Shown one piece after another: positions 1 through 12,776 of a stretch of DNA of 64,000 bases. Positions within the stretch are counted from its first letter, which is position 1. Each line of letters begins with the position of its first letter. The translations under genes and the position numbers were made by a program. This DNA comes from Puccinia triticina (lineage: Eukaryota; Basidiomycota; Pucciniomycetes; Pucciniales; Pucciniaceae), in assembly GCF_026914185.1 (NCBI RefSeq), contig NC_070562.1, positions 5,084,001 to 5,148,000 on the forward strand, in the 5' to 3' direction. The notes under the pieces were generated by a model that saw only the letters and a program-made list of their open reading frames with translations, ran no database searches and had not been told where the DNA came from.

Positions 1-3000
1 ACGACGTGATACTTGGTCGTGATTGGATCGCAACGCACGTTTCGTCGACGGATTGGGAGCACAACTTGTGGCGTCTTAAGGGGCCAGGCGGTAATGTTGT
101 CGTTTTTCAGCCTTCCTTGCCCGCTATCTCCTTGATTCAGGAGACAGTCCTCGCGCCGCTGACGGACGAGGATGAAGTTTTGTTACCCAAATTTTTTAGG
201 CGCCGTGGCATCTGGGAAGGTGCAGCAGAAAAGCTGCTTGCGCTCACGGAATCGGAGGGCGTGGAAGGCCCGCGCGAAGAACGCTCGGCCGACCTACCCA
301 CTGTGTTTGGGAAAGAGAAGTTAGGTGAAGAGCTTCGTGCGCTAATAGCCGAGTTCTCGGACCTTTTTTCCCCCATTGTTAAAGCCTCGACACGCAAACG
401 CGTGATCGAGCATCTTGTTGATACTGGTACGGCCGCGCCTATTTATCAGCCAGTCCGACAACTGTCGCCAGCTCTGCTGGGTACTCTGAAAGAGAGACTT
501 AATGGCCTTCAAGATGCCGGATTTATCCGGCCATCTACGTCGGCGTGGTCTTCACCAATTGTATTTGTTAAAAATCCTTCCTCCGGGAAGGTAAGGCTGT
601 GTGTTGATTACCGGCAGGTGAATGCTGTCACAAAGAAAGACAGGCACCCGCTGCCGGTAATTCAAGAGTGTTTTGATGCGCTTCGCGGTGCGAGGTTCTT
701 TTCCAAGATTGATTTGCAGCAAGGGTTCCATCAGATGAGGATAGCCCCTGATGATGTACCCAAAACTGCGTTCGGGACTAAATACAGTCACTTTGAGTGG
801 CTCGTAATGCCCTTTGGTTTGGTTAATGCACCCAGTACTTTCCAGCGTATGATGACCCACATCTTGAGGGAATTCATCGATGTGTTCGTCCAAGTATACT
901 TGGATGATATCCTGGTATACTCTAGGTCAGAGGTCGAGCACCTCGAGCATGTGCACACGGTTCTCCAAGTCCTTCGAGACGAAGAGTTGAAGTGTTCTGG
1001 AGCTAAATGCTCCTTTGGCTTGCGTGAAATGCAGTATGTAGGCCACGTTGTTGGATTTAACACGATCCGTCCGATGAAAGAAAAGATTGAATGTATTCAA
1101 TCTTGGCCGCGCCCCACGACTGTCTATGACGTCCGGGCTTTCTTAGGATTGTGCGGGTTTTACCGCCGTTATGTTAAAAACTTCGCGAAAATTGCTACCC
1201 CTCTTCATGGCCTAACGGCTGGAGGCGTAAAGAAATGCGAGAAGATCTTGTGGTTGCCCGTCCATGACGCGGCGTTTGTTTTTCTTAAAGAGGCTCTGGT
1301 GTCTACACCAATCCTCCTTACCCCGGATACAGCTAAGGCCTTCATTATGGAGACTGACGCGTCAGACTTTGCTGTCGGCGCGGTACTGTTGCAATATGGC
1401 GACGATGAGCGTCTGCACCCGGTTGCTTTCGAGAGCTGCAAGCTCAACAAAGCCCAAATTAACTACCCGGCACAAGAGCGGGAGTTGTTGGCCATTATCC
1501 ACGCTTGGCGGAAATGGCATGTTTATTTAGATGGCGCTGTTGTCACAACCATCGTGTATACAGATCATGCGTCCCTGGTTTATTTGAAATGCCAAAAGCT
1601 CCCGTCCAAGCGGCTCTGCCGCTGGCTGGAGGAGTTCGCCGAGATGGACATTGAAATCCGTTATAAAAAAGGCGCTGACAACATTGTTCCTGACGCGCTG
1701 TCCCGACGGAGTGATTTATCACTCGTGGATGATATTGGCGACGTCCTTGATGAGACCGATTGGCCTTTGATAATCCCTTACTTGATTGATAAAAGGAAGA
1801 TTCCAGCTTGGGTCCCTGAGGGGCTCGTGATGAGAGCGGAGCAGAATTAGAAGTTCTTTGAATATGACTCGGACGACGAGACCCTGATCTATCTGGGGCG
1901 TCCCGGACTGCTCGAACGCTCACCGTTTATCCCGCTAGCACACAGGTTTGATCTACTTCGAGCGGTTCATGATGATTTAGGTCACCGTGGCCGTGACTGC
2001 ACACTACAGGTGCTGCGTGGCCGAGGTTGGTGGCCCAGACGGTACGAGGATGTTAAAAGTTATATTGCCACTTGTGCGCCGTGCCAAGTGCATGAGCGTG
2101 CGCACGCGTCGCAGGAAACAGGACTTCAGGTCCCTTTGCCTGCGGTGATGCCGTTTGAGCGGTGGTCCTCCGACTTCATTAAGATGCCGGAGAGTTATAA
2201 GGCGGGATACAATTGGATCTTGACTATTGTCGACCATTGTACATCCTGGCCAATAGCCATCCCTCTAAAAAACGCTACGGCAGATGCTATCGCAGAAGCC
2301 GTGTTTGATCATGTGATCACCCCTTTTGGGTTACCTCGCGAATTCCTCACGGACCGCGGGTCTAACTTTTTGTCTGCCGGGTTTGCCAGCTTTTTGGCCA
2401 AGGCAGGAGTTAAGAAGCTTAATACTTCTGGTTATCACCCCCGTACCAACGGGAAATGTGAACGGTTTAATGGTATCCTGGAGAAGGCTCTTTTCCGCCT
2501 GAATACAACTGGGGACCCCAAACGGTGGGAGGATTTTCTCCCCGCTGCTCTATTCTCTACTAGGATTCACGCAAGTGATAGTAGTAAGTTCTCGCCCTTC
2601 GAGCTTGTTTATGGTGTAAAACCACGGCTGTTGGGTGATAAGCGACGCATGGTCGCCGCAAATGAGGCCTGTCCTGGCGAGCATGAATTAGCTGCCAGGA
2701 TTGAGGAGCTTAATAAGCTCAGGTTGGCGGCAGCAGGTAATACTGCCATTCGCGCCGAGGCCAATAAAGCCGCTTTCGATAATAAAACTAGGTTTGCTCG
2801 CGATGTAGACGCCCTTGTTGTGGGCCAATCTGTTAAACTTCGCAACGAGGAGCACACGAAGGGCAGCCCACGTTGGTTCGGCCCCTTCGAGATCAAGGCA
2901 ATTTTGCCGAATAATGCTTATATTCTTAACGACCAAAATGGCGACGAATACTCGAGGCCCGTGAACGGAAATAGCTTGAAGCCGGTGTCCCTACGATCTT

Positions 3001-3272
3001 TGGTGGTCAATGGGATGTGGGCGACGCCCCCCGCAATTGCTCAGCGGGAGCGGCAGGCTGAGGCCCGCGTGGCCAAGGCCCTGCTTAAGAAGACCACTTC
3101 GGTGGCAAAGTTATCTAAGCCGGTAAAGGCTAAAAAGGTTAAAGGCGCCGGAAGGCCTCCGGCCCCGTCGGTTACTGATTCTCCGGCTACCCCGGCTCAG
3201 CCGGCGCGGAAGATACGCGTCCGTTTTGACGGCCAGCTGCTCCCGGAAGGTGCTGGGGCAGCCCCTGTCTAG
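1..3272 (+). pseudogene. Ty3/Gypsy pol polyprotein (protease end, RT, RNase H, integrase), one in-frame stop
   Basis: The window opens inside pol: the first codons read DVILGRDW, the usual end of a Gypsy retropepsin. Reverse transcriptase follows, with the VRLCVDYRQVN and YLDDILVYS motifs. RNase H follows with TDASDFAVGAVL, TDHASL and NIVPDALSR. Codon 1848-1850 is TAG, but the same frame continues without another stop through 1851-2009 into the integrase. There I read an HHCC zinc motif (HDDLGH, then CAPC) and a DDE core: Asp in SSDFI, Asp in LTDRG, Glu in GKCERFNG. A basic Pro/Lys-rich tail ends at 3272; I saw no chromodomain. The single TAG lies between RNase H and integrase. The rest is intact, so the copy is young or the stop is read through. 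Gag and the 5' LTR lie outside the window. Confidence 0.93.
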
Positions 3273-3284
3273 GGGGGGGGCGGT

Positions 3285-4225
3285 TGTAGCCGTGCTACAA
3301 TTGGCTACGCGACAGGCGCCCATACTAGGGGCGCGCTGTACGCGTGTTAGGTTTTTCCGGCTCCGCACGAGCCAGGAGTTAGAGGTGCCGAAGCCCCTGC
3401 GTACTGCACGCAAGGGGTTGTTGGTTTCGTTTCTTCTTTCTTTTCTCAGACAAGGCGTGACCTGTACACGCCCATATTGTCTGTACCGTTGAATTATCAT
3501 TCATCGTTTTCTTCTTGTTGTTTGGTTCTCTTTTCCATTGTCGGCCCTTATAAAAGGGCCTCTCTTGTATGTCTGTTTCCCGCATCCATCCCCTGTCGTT
3601 GGAAATCCAGACACCTCTTCTTTGTCATTTAGCCGCGTGTAGCTTTGCTCCGCCGCAGGCCCATTTTCATAGCCTTGTAGCCTGCCCGACTACACTAAGG
3701 CAGGGGCTTGTGCGCGTTCTACGGAGAGCCTCGCACAGGAAGCGCCCTCCGTAAAGCTTCCACTCAACCAGTTCGACCTTCTCTCTAAACTCGGCGCCTT
3801 TCAATCTTTTCCATATGGCGATGGAGCTCAGCTCTTTCTTTTTTCAGAGGAGCTAGCTGCCCCACCTCGCTGACGGGTTATTTTGTGGTTACATATAACT
3901 TACGCCTGTTCTTAATCTTTGATCCTTGCAACATGATATATGTCATGCCGCTTTCGAGCTGTCTTGAAGAGCTTCCATTCGCATCGAAGTCCTTTCCTTT
4001 CCTTTCAGAGTAGCGTTTTTTTTAGCTACGCTTAATCAGTCACTCCAGAAGCTCCGGTGCGCTTGATGGACCGCCACATCCTCAGTTTGGGCCAGGCGTG
4101 GATCTAAGCAAGTGTTTGTTAATACGCAAGAACAGCTCATTCGCCCTTGTCGATTCGAACGTGTCGGATCGGTTCAGATGATACATAGCCCAGCCTTGCC
4201 AGCGCCCTCCTCTGGAAGAGCTACA
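3285..4225 (+). mobile_element. Probable 3' LTR of the Gypsy element (right end uncertain)
   Basis: Directly after the pol stop lies a run of nine G (3272-3280), the expected polypurine tract. It is followed by TGTAGCC at 3285, a normal LTR start. A TATAAAA box lies at 3549-3555. The nearest matching end is CTACA at 4221-4225, giving TGTAG...CTACA and about 940 bp. No 5' LTR is in the window, so neither the end nor a target-site duplication can be confirmed. Confidence 0.5.
3549..3555 (+). promoter_or_regulatory. TATA box inside the Gypsy LTR
   Basis: TATAAAA lies about 265 bp into the presumed LTR, in a short palindromic context (GGCCCTTATAAAAGGGCC). This placement suits the U3 promoter of an LTR. 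No transcription start could be tested. Confidence 0.4.
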
Positions 4226-4782
4226 TAGGGCGCCCGTGACAATTGTTTGGGCGCAGTTTGATCTTCACCCTTCTTCACCAGATAATTGCTTTCTGGACTA
4301 AAGTCGGCAATATCCGGACTTCACATAGATTGTTTTTCTAGTTGGCCCATGAATTAGCCGAGATTGGATTTATGCTTGTCCGCACAGCTCAGACTAAAGG
4401 TTCACGCAGGGTTGGATTCCCTTCTTCAGTCATGGTCCAATGTGGTTACAGCGGAGGTCTAAAAGACCCTTGAACCGCGCAATGAGTTGAAGGGCTCAGT
4501 GGCAGTGTACAATTGAGAGTACATAACAAAAAACAAGATGGTTGAAAAAGACCGTTCGGGCCAGTTTAAATAGATCTAGAGTTCGAACCGATAAGGGCTC
4601 GCCTAAGTCACCTCACTGCTAAAAGGAGTGACCCTCTGCACAATCAAAGTGAATCTCAAGTCAAAGGGGAAAAAGTCATAATATATCGTAACCTATCCGA
4701 TAGCGATAATTGTTGGTCCATCCATCCCTTTTCGAGGCACTCGCAATCCGATTCCGATTAAAAGTTGTTCGAAGTTAGGCAC

Positions 4783-4935
4783 CATCCGGTGTTGTTCCAT
4801 CTGGTGTTCGTCCATCCGGTGTTTTTCCATCCGGTATTCGTCCATCCGGTGTTCATCCATCCGGTGTTCGCCCATCCGCGTCCATCCGGTGTTTGTCCAT
4901 CCGGTGCTTGTCCATCCGGTGTTCGTCCATCCATA
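4783..4935. repeat. 15-bp minisatellite
   Basis: About nine to ten tandem copies of a CCATCCGGTGTTCGT-like unit lie downstream of the zinc-finger gene. The other copy of the duplication has only a short GTCC run at the matching place (about 10720-10738), so the array expanded after duplication. The open frames crossing it are artefacts of the 15-bp period. Confidence 0.85.
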
Positions 4936-5154
4936 TCGTTTCGAGGTGCCCGCAGACCCGCGACACATTCCATTTTATATCAAACAGGAGTGAGGCCGAA
5001 ACGAAGGTCAAGAATCTGCAACACGGCGTTCTACGTTCAAAGAAAGATAAAATAAGAAACAGAGAAACGGCCTCCGATTCGGAAAAAGAAGAGACGTCGG
5101 AGCACATACATTCAAGGGTCCAAATATTAACCAATATCCCGTGCTTGCTAGAGC

Positions 5155-6104
5155 CTAGAGGCACTCCAAAACCTTTGTCAACTCGTCGACCATTGTGTAC
5201 AATTCACGTGCATGTGTTATGCCACAATCACCGTTGTCCAGGTGAATCATCAGATCGGACAGACTATCAAACCCGGCCCTTCCGCAACGGGCGGAAGGAC
5301 ATTTATAGGCTTTATGGCCGTGATCCGTGTGTTGCAAACTCTTGAGATGTGAAACAAGTTCGCGCTTGTGCAGAAATGATTCCAGGCAAATATGGCAAGG
5401 ATAGTAGCCATTCTTATCGCAAATGATCTCCTCCAGCGCGGCAGGGAATATCAAGCCCCTTCTGACGAATTGCTGGCCTCGGTCGCAATGGCGGCTGAAG
5501 TAGTGGCCAACTTCTTCCAGGTTGACTCCAGATTGGCAGGTCCCTGTTTCGAGATGTTGGACCAGTGCTACTTTGCTGATGAATTGTTGACCACAAGACG
5601 GATGGTCACACTCGACATTCAATGGTTGATGAGCATACGATGTGAGATGCTGTGAAGAGTCAAGAAATAACAGCCAAATGAGCCGCCAAAAAGAGTGTAA
5701 ATAGATACTTCTGAAATCTCGCTGCAAATCTGAAACTGCCTGACCATTGTCAACTCTTTGGAGTTCCCGAAAAGTTTTTGACATGGAACGCAGTACACCT
5801 CGGTATGGGCTAAGGAGCGATGCCGATGAATATCGTTCGCGTCTTCGTACCATTGGTTGCACTCCAAGCATTTCTCGTGATGGCGTTGGTTGTGATGGCG
5901 AAGCTTTCCAACTAAGATTCGACACCATTCGCAGATCATATGTTCGTCGGGTTGACTAAGGTGACTGTCCAGGGCGTCTCGAGATTCGAAGTCACGACGG
6001 CATGGTGCGCAGTAGTAATGCCGAGACGAGTGAATCATGTGATCTTGGTAATGCTGGTACAGTCTAAATTGTCGTCCACAAGGTGCACATTCAAAGCCAG
6101 ACAT
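5155..6104 (-). CDS. C2H2 zinc-finger protein, copy A (two exons)
   Basis: Exon 1 is 5745-6104 and exon 2 is 5155-5649. The 95-bp intron starts GTCAGG and ends CACAG. Splicing is in phase 0 and gives about 284 residues. It joins the Cys pair in exon 1 (VYCVPC) to the His pair at the start of exon 2 (HLTSYAH), rebuilding a C2H2 finger; this is strong evidence that the intron is real. Several Cys/His modules follow one another: CAPC...H, CAPC...H, CEWC...H, CLEC...H, CVPC...H, a finger at CDHPSC, and CHIC...H. I chose the Met of MSGFECAPC because the paralogue begins at the same place. The family is probably a nucleic-acid-binding protein; its target is unknown. An in-frame ATG 48 bp upstream is possible but not shared with the paralogue. 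Confidence 0.8.
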
Positions 6105-6525
6105 GGTGAGCGGGATCGTTGATAGAGATGGATGAGGCTTCAAAACGTCCAAGAAATAAACATATGAAGGATGCTTCCAACTTCGAAATGCCTAATAGAT
6201 AATTTTGTTGAGATTCAGTACTTTAATATCTTACGAGCTCTATGTTGAGGGGGAGAACCAAGCTTAAATACTCGAGAGAGCCCAAAAGCGGACCTGTTCA
6301 GGTTGGGGCAGAAACAGGTAGAAACTACCTGAGTGGAAGTTGGTAGAGCCAGCTGCTTACATGTGCAGTCCAACCTGACGACTGAGGTTGCGGTGCAATA
6401 TTTAGGATACATATTTCATGGAAAATCCAAGCCTAGAATTTATCATGTATACAGTATTGGTTAAGCACTCACCAAAGGTCTTGATGCTTTGATCGCTGTT
6501 ATGTTCAATAGCTACCCGGATTCTG

Positions 6526-7309
6526 TGATGAGGTGGGCATACAAGCCCTACCTACATAAATACTTGTTTTCTATGACTATGACCACCAATCGCTATCTGC
6601 CATCATTCAGCAAAGTATTCGTGATGAAAGCTGATGAAAGCATCACCCTATATCTACAAAGAGGTGTATGTCCACCGTGGCGTGTCAAGGAACGCGATGT
6701 TGAGCCAACCTATGTACATGAACTCGCCAGGAAAAATGGCCGGCCTCATAGCAGGAGGGATCGGCTACCGATGGTCGCTCACCCTGTTATGCGGGCCCGG
6801 CCTGGGATTTTCCCGTCGGCTGGAGCTGCACGCCGGCCTGACGCGATGCTAGATGGTGTGTCGGGGAATGATCTGTATACCATTTGACGCGAACGTGTAC
6901 AGCCTCTCCGTCAACCGCAAAGTGTGGAATAGGCTTGTATCCAAAACCAACACACCCATATGTCGCGGTTGGCAGCACTGCCACTGGGTCGCTACGCTTT
7001 TTTCAAAGAAAAAATTGTTAGTGGAGCGGCGCGTTTTTTCGACCGGTGAGGCCATGTGGTTAGCGGAACGTTGGCGCGTTTCCGCTAGCTACAGTGTATT
7101 CATCGGCTAAATCACAGGCTGTCCCGCAGTGCAGGAGCTGCTTTTCTTCTGCCTGTGCGCATAGCGGTAGCTCGAAGGCTGAAAAAGCTGAAAGGCATGT
7201 TGGCTGTTGGTGAAGTTATGTACGCTACACTGACACCATCGATAGCGTAGCGGGACCGAAGTTGCGGTCGGGCTAGGCACATTTTTTTCCCAAAAATTGT
7301 ATCAAAATT
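6526..7309. other. Intergenic, no gene recognised
   Basis: Open frames here are short and lack recognisable motifs. A roughly 70-bp stretch from 6895 resembles 12667-12745, so it is probably a remnant of the segmental duplication. Small GCTACGC/GCGTAGC words appear near 7050 and 7243. Confidence 0.5.
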
Positions 7310-7625
7310 GCCAGGGTGTGCTCAAGATGGGGATCTTTGTCCTTGTTAAGAAAAATCTCAAGTTTCTAAAAACTGTCCAAGCATAATTTTTTCTAAGGAA
7401 CTTGGAGTCTGAAAAGAATTAGGAGTTTTTTTTGTCTTGACCATTTCTCAATTGATACCTGTTGAAACTACCATCCCATAAGAGTACATTGAAAAAGTCA
7501 TAAAGATTTTGGATTATGATCAAGAAACAAAGAATTCACTGGAGAGCAATCCTGACTCCTGAGGCTCAAGATTTTCAAATTTCCAGGATCTTGAGTTTCC
7601 TGCTTGTCCACCACAAGATCCCAAA
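7310..7625. repeat. Dispersed repeat, copy 1
   Basis: The stretch starts GGGTGTGCTCAAGATGGGG and matches 18075-18400 in order. Both contain a similar start, an AAGAA...AAAAAxTGT block, a CCATCCCA block and an end with TTTTCAxATTTCCAxxATCTTGA. The copies are diverged. No coding potential is visible. Confidence 0.55.
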
Positions 7626-10254
7626 CTTAATAAAGCCTTCTGCTGCTTCAGGTGTGTGATCTTGCAAAGCGAGCATCCAACAGCCCTTGAAAGGAGGAAC
7701 TTGCATGCTATTGCACCCTTTTGTGGGGCCAAGATTCTCAATTTTGGTGGACTGGGAGGAACTTTTGAAGCTCTAAAAATCCTTCCCTCTTTAACTTTGT
7801 TTGGAATAAATTAGCTCAGGCTGTAGGTATGATTTTTCCCTGCTCAACCTATAAATTTTTATATGGTTAATGAAGTTCTTGTCACCTGCAAAACGTTTAT
7901 AAAAGCCTCAAGCCAATGGAGTTTCAAGAGGTGGTTGACTAACCAGCTGCGCTTAGCAGCTTGTGTACACTATTTGTGTTTGGTTTTTTGTATGATTTTC
8001 TCAGAGGGTTCTGAAATCCTCAAAAGACCAAACTTACTTTCCATGTGTGAACATAAATTAGTGAAAAAATAATACAATTTGCACTTAATTTATTGCACTA
8101 GTTTGAGGAGGTGCAATGTAAGGACAGAGGATTGTCCCAAAATATGAAACTGTGAAGTCAATCAAAATTGAACCACCCCAAAATGGTTTCAAGTCTGTAA
8201 TACAGTGTACTGGTGTCTTTTACATGACTAAAGTAAAGAGGAAGAATATAGACAAACTCCAAATTCAACTACTAAATAATCAGATACAAATTACTGAAAA
8301 GGGTAAGTGGATATAAAGTTATGGAGAAATTAGAATGTGTCTTAGAGAAGGATATGGTAGTCGTCACTTGTCTTAAAATCAGAGGAGGGCAAATGGCCGG
8401 GGTCCTGATCCCATTAGCCTCCATAAACCAAGCTGCAAAGTGAGTATTGGATGGATTGAGGTACAAGCTCAGTTTTTTAAGCACTGAGGCTAAGCTTCCT
8501 GAGAGTTAGTAATTGAAGAAAAACAAGTTTGGGATAGGTAAGAGAGAGAAAAAGTGCAAAATAACAAGGATTGGAGCATTTTCACTCAAATGTTCCTGAG
8601 TAATATAGAGATCACAGTCTACTACAAAATTTGGATAGTAAGCTGTAAAAGTGGTTGATTTTGTGAAGCAACAAACTAAAGGCATATATTTCCAATAATT
8701 AATCTAAAAATAAAACAAATGATAAAGAATAGTAGAGGAAAAGGAAGATACTCAAAGTCTAACACAAAACATACAAAAGGAGACACACTAATTAGAGGAG
8801 AAAAATAGTCAGAAAAGCAACACTGGACACTGCCAACAGGAAAGAATAAAATGGGGGGAATCTGAAAGTTTGGATTGGCAGATTTTCAATATGGATGACC
8901 ATAAAAGAACTGATATTGACAAAAGAAACAGGTCAAAATATGATTCTTGATGGTGTAACCGTAGATGAAAAGAAATTTCAACACAAGATGAAGTCAATCT
9001 TGGGGGTAAAAAGCTAGTAAATAAGTGATGATGACAATAAAAGCTTATGGGAAAACATGATTTTCATTGGTAGGAGGGAAGGATTGTGAAAAGAGATAAT
9101 AATCTTATATGTGTGAGAGGTAAAGAATAAAGTGGTGAAATTCTAGGGAACATGAAAGAGATCAGGGAGCAGGTTCAAAGAGTGGAGGCTAATTTCACTG
9201 GGATGCCATGTGAGGAGCAATTATGATGATTTTATTCTGGGCCTTTAGAGTCTTTATAGTGGGATGTAACAATAAGATCAGCAATATCACATGTTTTCTG
9301 ATTTTTTCTTCTGAATTAACAAGTGGGGGAATCTTTTCTCATCAAAAAGAGGGAAATATAGTACATGGAGTTTGCTACTCTCCAAATTACCAATGTTTGG
9401 AAAACATCTGGAGCTGACACACCAGCTTGTCACTAGACAAGTGTGACTACATTTAGTGTGATAGTGGAGAAGTGCTTAGTATGATGGGATATGTAGAAAA
9501 AGCCAAGAGTTATGTAGACTCAAGGAGGAAGTTGCTCAATTCAGTCTTGATGGTTTTCAATCAATAAATGGATGTGGGTGTCCAAGAATAGTTCAGCTGA
9601 TATGAAAACCAATTTCTGATGCTCATTGCTAGGCAGCTTTTGTGAGTCCACTGGTTGGATTTCTCTTTCAATTTTGGATCCAAGAGGTGCTCCAGGAAAA
9701 AATTGTCCAAAGCAAAGGCACCAAACCTAAACCTTGTGTGGTGCCTCTTGTTTCAGACTTTGAAGATCTCTGCCTGTGTGTGTTGGTAAATGACAAAGAC
9801 TGTCTGGATCCTTCAAAATTTGGCTAGTGAATATTGTTCAAGGTCCAAAGTGTATGACAAGATGGTAAAAAGGGTTTCCCCTTTCCCAGTGCTGTTCTCA
9901 ATCCATAAGGGGCTGAAGGCAAAAAGTAATTCCAAAGTGGAAGGCATCCAGCACTGTTTATTCAAATGATCCTCCTCAGAAGCTGTGTTTGATTGGTAAG
10001 TTGACTACTGACTATGGTCAAAATTGATAGTCTTTAATTGGGGCGCCCAGAATTCTCTTTCTTCCATTGATACTTCCAGCCATAGGGTCAAGTGGTCAGC
10101 TGGTGATGGTGAATAGGTGCATCTTTGGCTGGGCCCATCCCATCCATGATTGAATGTGAAATGTTGACTTGCATTGTTATCAGAGATCAGAATCAGATCC
10201 ATACTCCACCAATATCCCACCTCCAGCAAATTGGGAGTTTGCCCATGCATCGGG
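7626..10254. other. AT-rich stretch without recognisable genes
   Basis: The six-frame translation gives only short frames without conserved motifs. The stretch is rich in A/T and in GAAA/TTTG words. It may be old, decayed transposon sequence; I saw no LTR, TIR or tRNA-like structure. Confidence 0.5.
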
Positions 10255-12270
10255 AGGGATTGGATATGTGTCTGCGCAGCTCAAACTATGAGTTCATGTG
10301 GGGTAAAATTCACCTTTGGCCAGGTCTGATGTAGTTACAGCGAAGGAATCATTCACTCAAGCCACGCAACGAGTTGAAGACATAACAGTGGCAGCTGCCA
10401 GTAGGACAATTGAGAGTAACAAAAACAAGAAATGAAATCACAATGATCGTTGCAGAAGACCGTTGGGGCTAGTTTAACCAAATACAGAATTCTAACAGAT
10501 GAAAGTTCGAAGCCACGACACTACCAACACGAACAACCATCTGCATAACTCCAAGTAAAACAGAAGTGAAAGGTAGAAAATCGGAACCGATCCGATAGCG
10601 ATAATTTGGAAAGTTGGCCGAAGTTCTGCACCATTCACTGTTCGTATATCCGCCCCTCTTCGGGGAGCGCCCAATCCGATAGCTATTTGAAAAGTTGAGC
10701 AAAGCTGTGCACCATACACCGTCCGTCCGTCCGTCCTCGGGGTGCCCACAGATCCGAGATATATTCCGCTGTACATTTATCAGGAGCGAAGCTAAAACCA
10801 AGGGCAAGAAAAAGCAGTAACACGACATTAGTAAGAAGCAGAGAAACGACCCTCAACACCGGAAAAGATGATAGGTCGGATCACATACATTTATGGGCCG
10901 AAATTTGAACCTCATGTCTAGTCGGTATTCCATGCTTGCTAGAGCCGTCTCACAATCTCTAACAAGTCGTCGACTAGTTCGTACAATTCGCGTGCATGGG
11001 ACACGTCACAATCGCCGAAGTCGAGGTGCATCATCAGATTGCCCAGACTGTAAAACTCGGCCTGTCCGCAGCGGTTGGAAGGACATTTGTAGGCTTTATC
11101 GCCGAGATTCTTGTGTTTCGAACTCTTGACATGCGCAACAAGTTCGCCCTTGTGCTGGAAAACTTTCGAGCAAAGCTGGCAGGGATAGCGGCCGTTGTTG
11201 TCGCGAAGGTTGTGCTCTAGCCGTAGGGAGCTATGGAAGAGCAAGTCCCTTCTGACGAATCGTTGGCTTCGGTCGCAATGGTAGCTGAAGTAGTGGTCGA
11301 CTTTCTGCAGGCTGGCTCCAGATGGACAGGTGTCTGCTTCGAGATGTTGGACTAGGGCTGCTTTGCTGATGAAGCTTCGATTACAAGCCGGATGAACACA
11401 CTCGATATTCCTTGGTCGATGAGCGGACGATCGCAAATGCTGTAAAAGAGGCAAAACAATGAATATCAAATTCGAATGCTACCTCTAGAATCTCGCTGCA
11501 AGTCTAAGATCTGCCTGACCATTTTCAACTCGTTAGGGTTTCCGAAAAGTCTTCTGCATGGAACGCAGTATACCTCGGAATGAGCTAAGGCGCAATGCCG
11601 ATGGACATCGGTCGCGTTTTCGAGCCATTGGTCACACTCCGAACACTGCTCATGATGGCGTCGATTATGGATGCGAAGTTTTCCAACGACGGTCTGACAC
11701 CACTTGCAGATCAAATGTCGTTCGGAGTGACGAAGGTGACTGTCCAGCGCGTTTTGAGATACGAAGTCGCGGCGGCATGGTGCACAGTAGTGATGCTGAG
11801 AAGAATGAATCATGTGGTCTTGGTAATGCTGGTAGAGCCTAAATTGTCGTCCACACGGTGCACATTCATGGCCAGACATAGTGAGCGGGGCCGTCGATGG
11901 AGATAATTCAAGCTTCCAAACGTCCGAGAGATAAATTGATGAAGGATGGTTGCAACTTCGAAATGCCTAATAGATAATTTCGTTGAGATTCAGTGATTTG
12001 GTTATCCTGCGATTGCTATTGTGAGGGGCAGAAACCAAGCTTACTCGCTGCAGAGGGCCCAACGGCAGGACTGTTCAGGTTGGGGCGGAAACAGGTAGAA
12101 ACTAGTTGAGTAGAAGCTGGGAGAGCTTGCCGGAGAAGCAATGAGGATGTTTGATGGGGAATCCACAGCGAGAATTTATCCTGTGGACAGTGGGGGCTGA
12201 GAGCAAAGGGGCTCTGAGCCGGATCTTGGCTTTTTGCTCGCCTTTATGTTCAAGAGCAACCTGATTAGTC
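10255..12270. repeat. Segmental duplication, copy B
   Basis: This is the counterpart of 4365-6525. It has the same gene order and orientation, the same intron position in the zinc-finger gene, and similar flanks on both sides. It lacks the expanded 15-bp minisatellite of copy A. Confidence 0.75.
10939..11879 (-). CDS. C2H2 zinc-finger protein, copy B (two exons)
   Basis: Exon 1 is 11520-11879 and exon 2 is 10939-11439. The 80-bp intron starts GTCAGG and ends TTACAG. The spliced protein is about 286 residues and is collinear with copy A over its whole length. As in copy A, splicing joins CVPC of exon 1 to HLRSSAH of exon 2 to complete a finger. Both copies keep every Cys and His of the modules that I compared, and neither has a stop. 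That suggests both are under selection or that the duplication is not very old. The function is unknown; nucleic-acid binding is inferred from the fingers. Confidence 0.8.
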
Positions 12271-12776
12271 GATCGGATCTGCCACGCACGACTCGGGCAC
12301 TACATAAGGGTCAGTAGTACAAAGGGTCGTTGGTCGCAGAAAACTCAATCTTGCTTTCGGCTCCAGGGTCTTCCGAATTCCAGCTTTTACCCGTCCGCCG
12401 TCTGGTGGCTCTCAACGGTAGCTGCGCCACTCTACCGCAAGCTACAGGGGCATGTGTACACAGGCGGCGCACTTGGCAAGAAATGAAACGCCGCCCGGAT
12501 GCCAGTGCCATTCTGCCGTCCCGGTGCAGCACCGGACGTCCCCCTGGCATCCCCTCCCACAGGTGCCACCGGATGAACACCCCGCCGCCGCCTCCAAACC
12601 CAAAGCAGCCCACAGCCGTCCCTCCAGATCGTAGCTACCCACAGCGCAGCGCCTCCCTGGCCCGAGCGTGTACAGCCTCTCCGTCGAACGCACGAAGTGC
12701 GGGAGAGGCTTGTGTCTAAAACGCGCATGCTCGCGTGTCACGGTTGGGCTTCTGAGGTCCTTTTTTTTTGTAAAAA
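12271..12776. other. GC-rich intergenic stretch
   Basis: Overlapping open frames occur on both strands because of GC content, and none shows a family motif. The part from 12667 resembles 6895-6965 of the duplicated block. Confidence 0.45.

Larger units (their letters stand above)
4365..6525. repeat. Segmental duplication, copy A
   Basis: This block matches 10255-12270 in the same order and orientation. It includes flanks on both sides of the zinc-finger gene, for example CAATTGAGAGTA near 4511 and 10408, and GGCxGAAACAGGTAGAAACTA near 6310 and 12085. Short matches (GTGTACAGCCTCTCCGTC near 6895 and 12668) suggest that the original block ran somewhat further right. The copies have diverged by many substitutions and indels, so the event is not recent. 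Confidence 0.75.

Noticed and set aside
137..1923. Antisense and out-of-frame frames across the Gypsy pol
   Set aside because: Shadows of the polyprotein, which has clear domain motifs on the plus strand.
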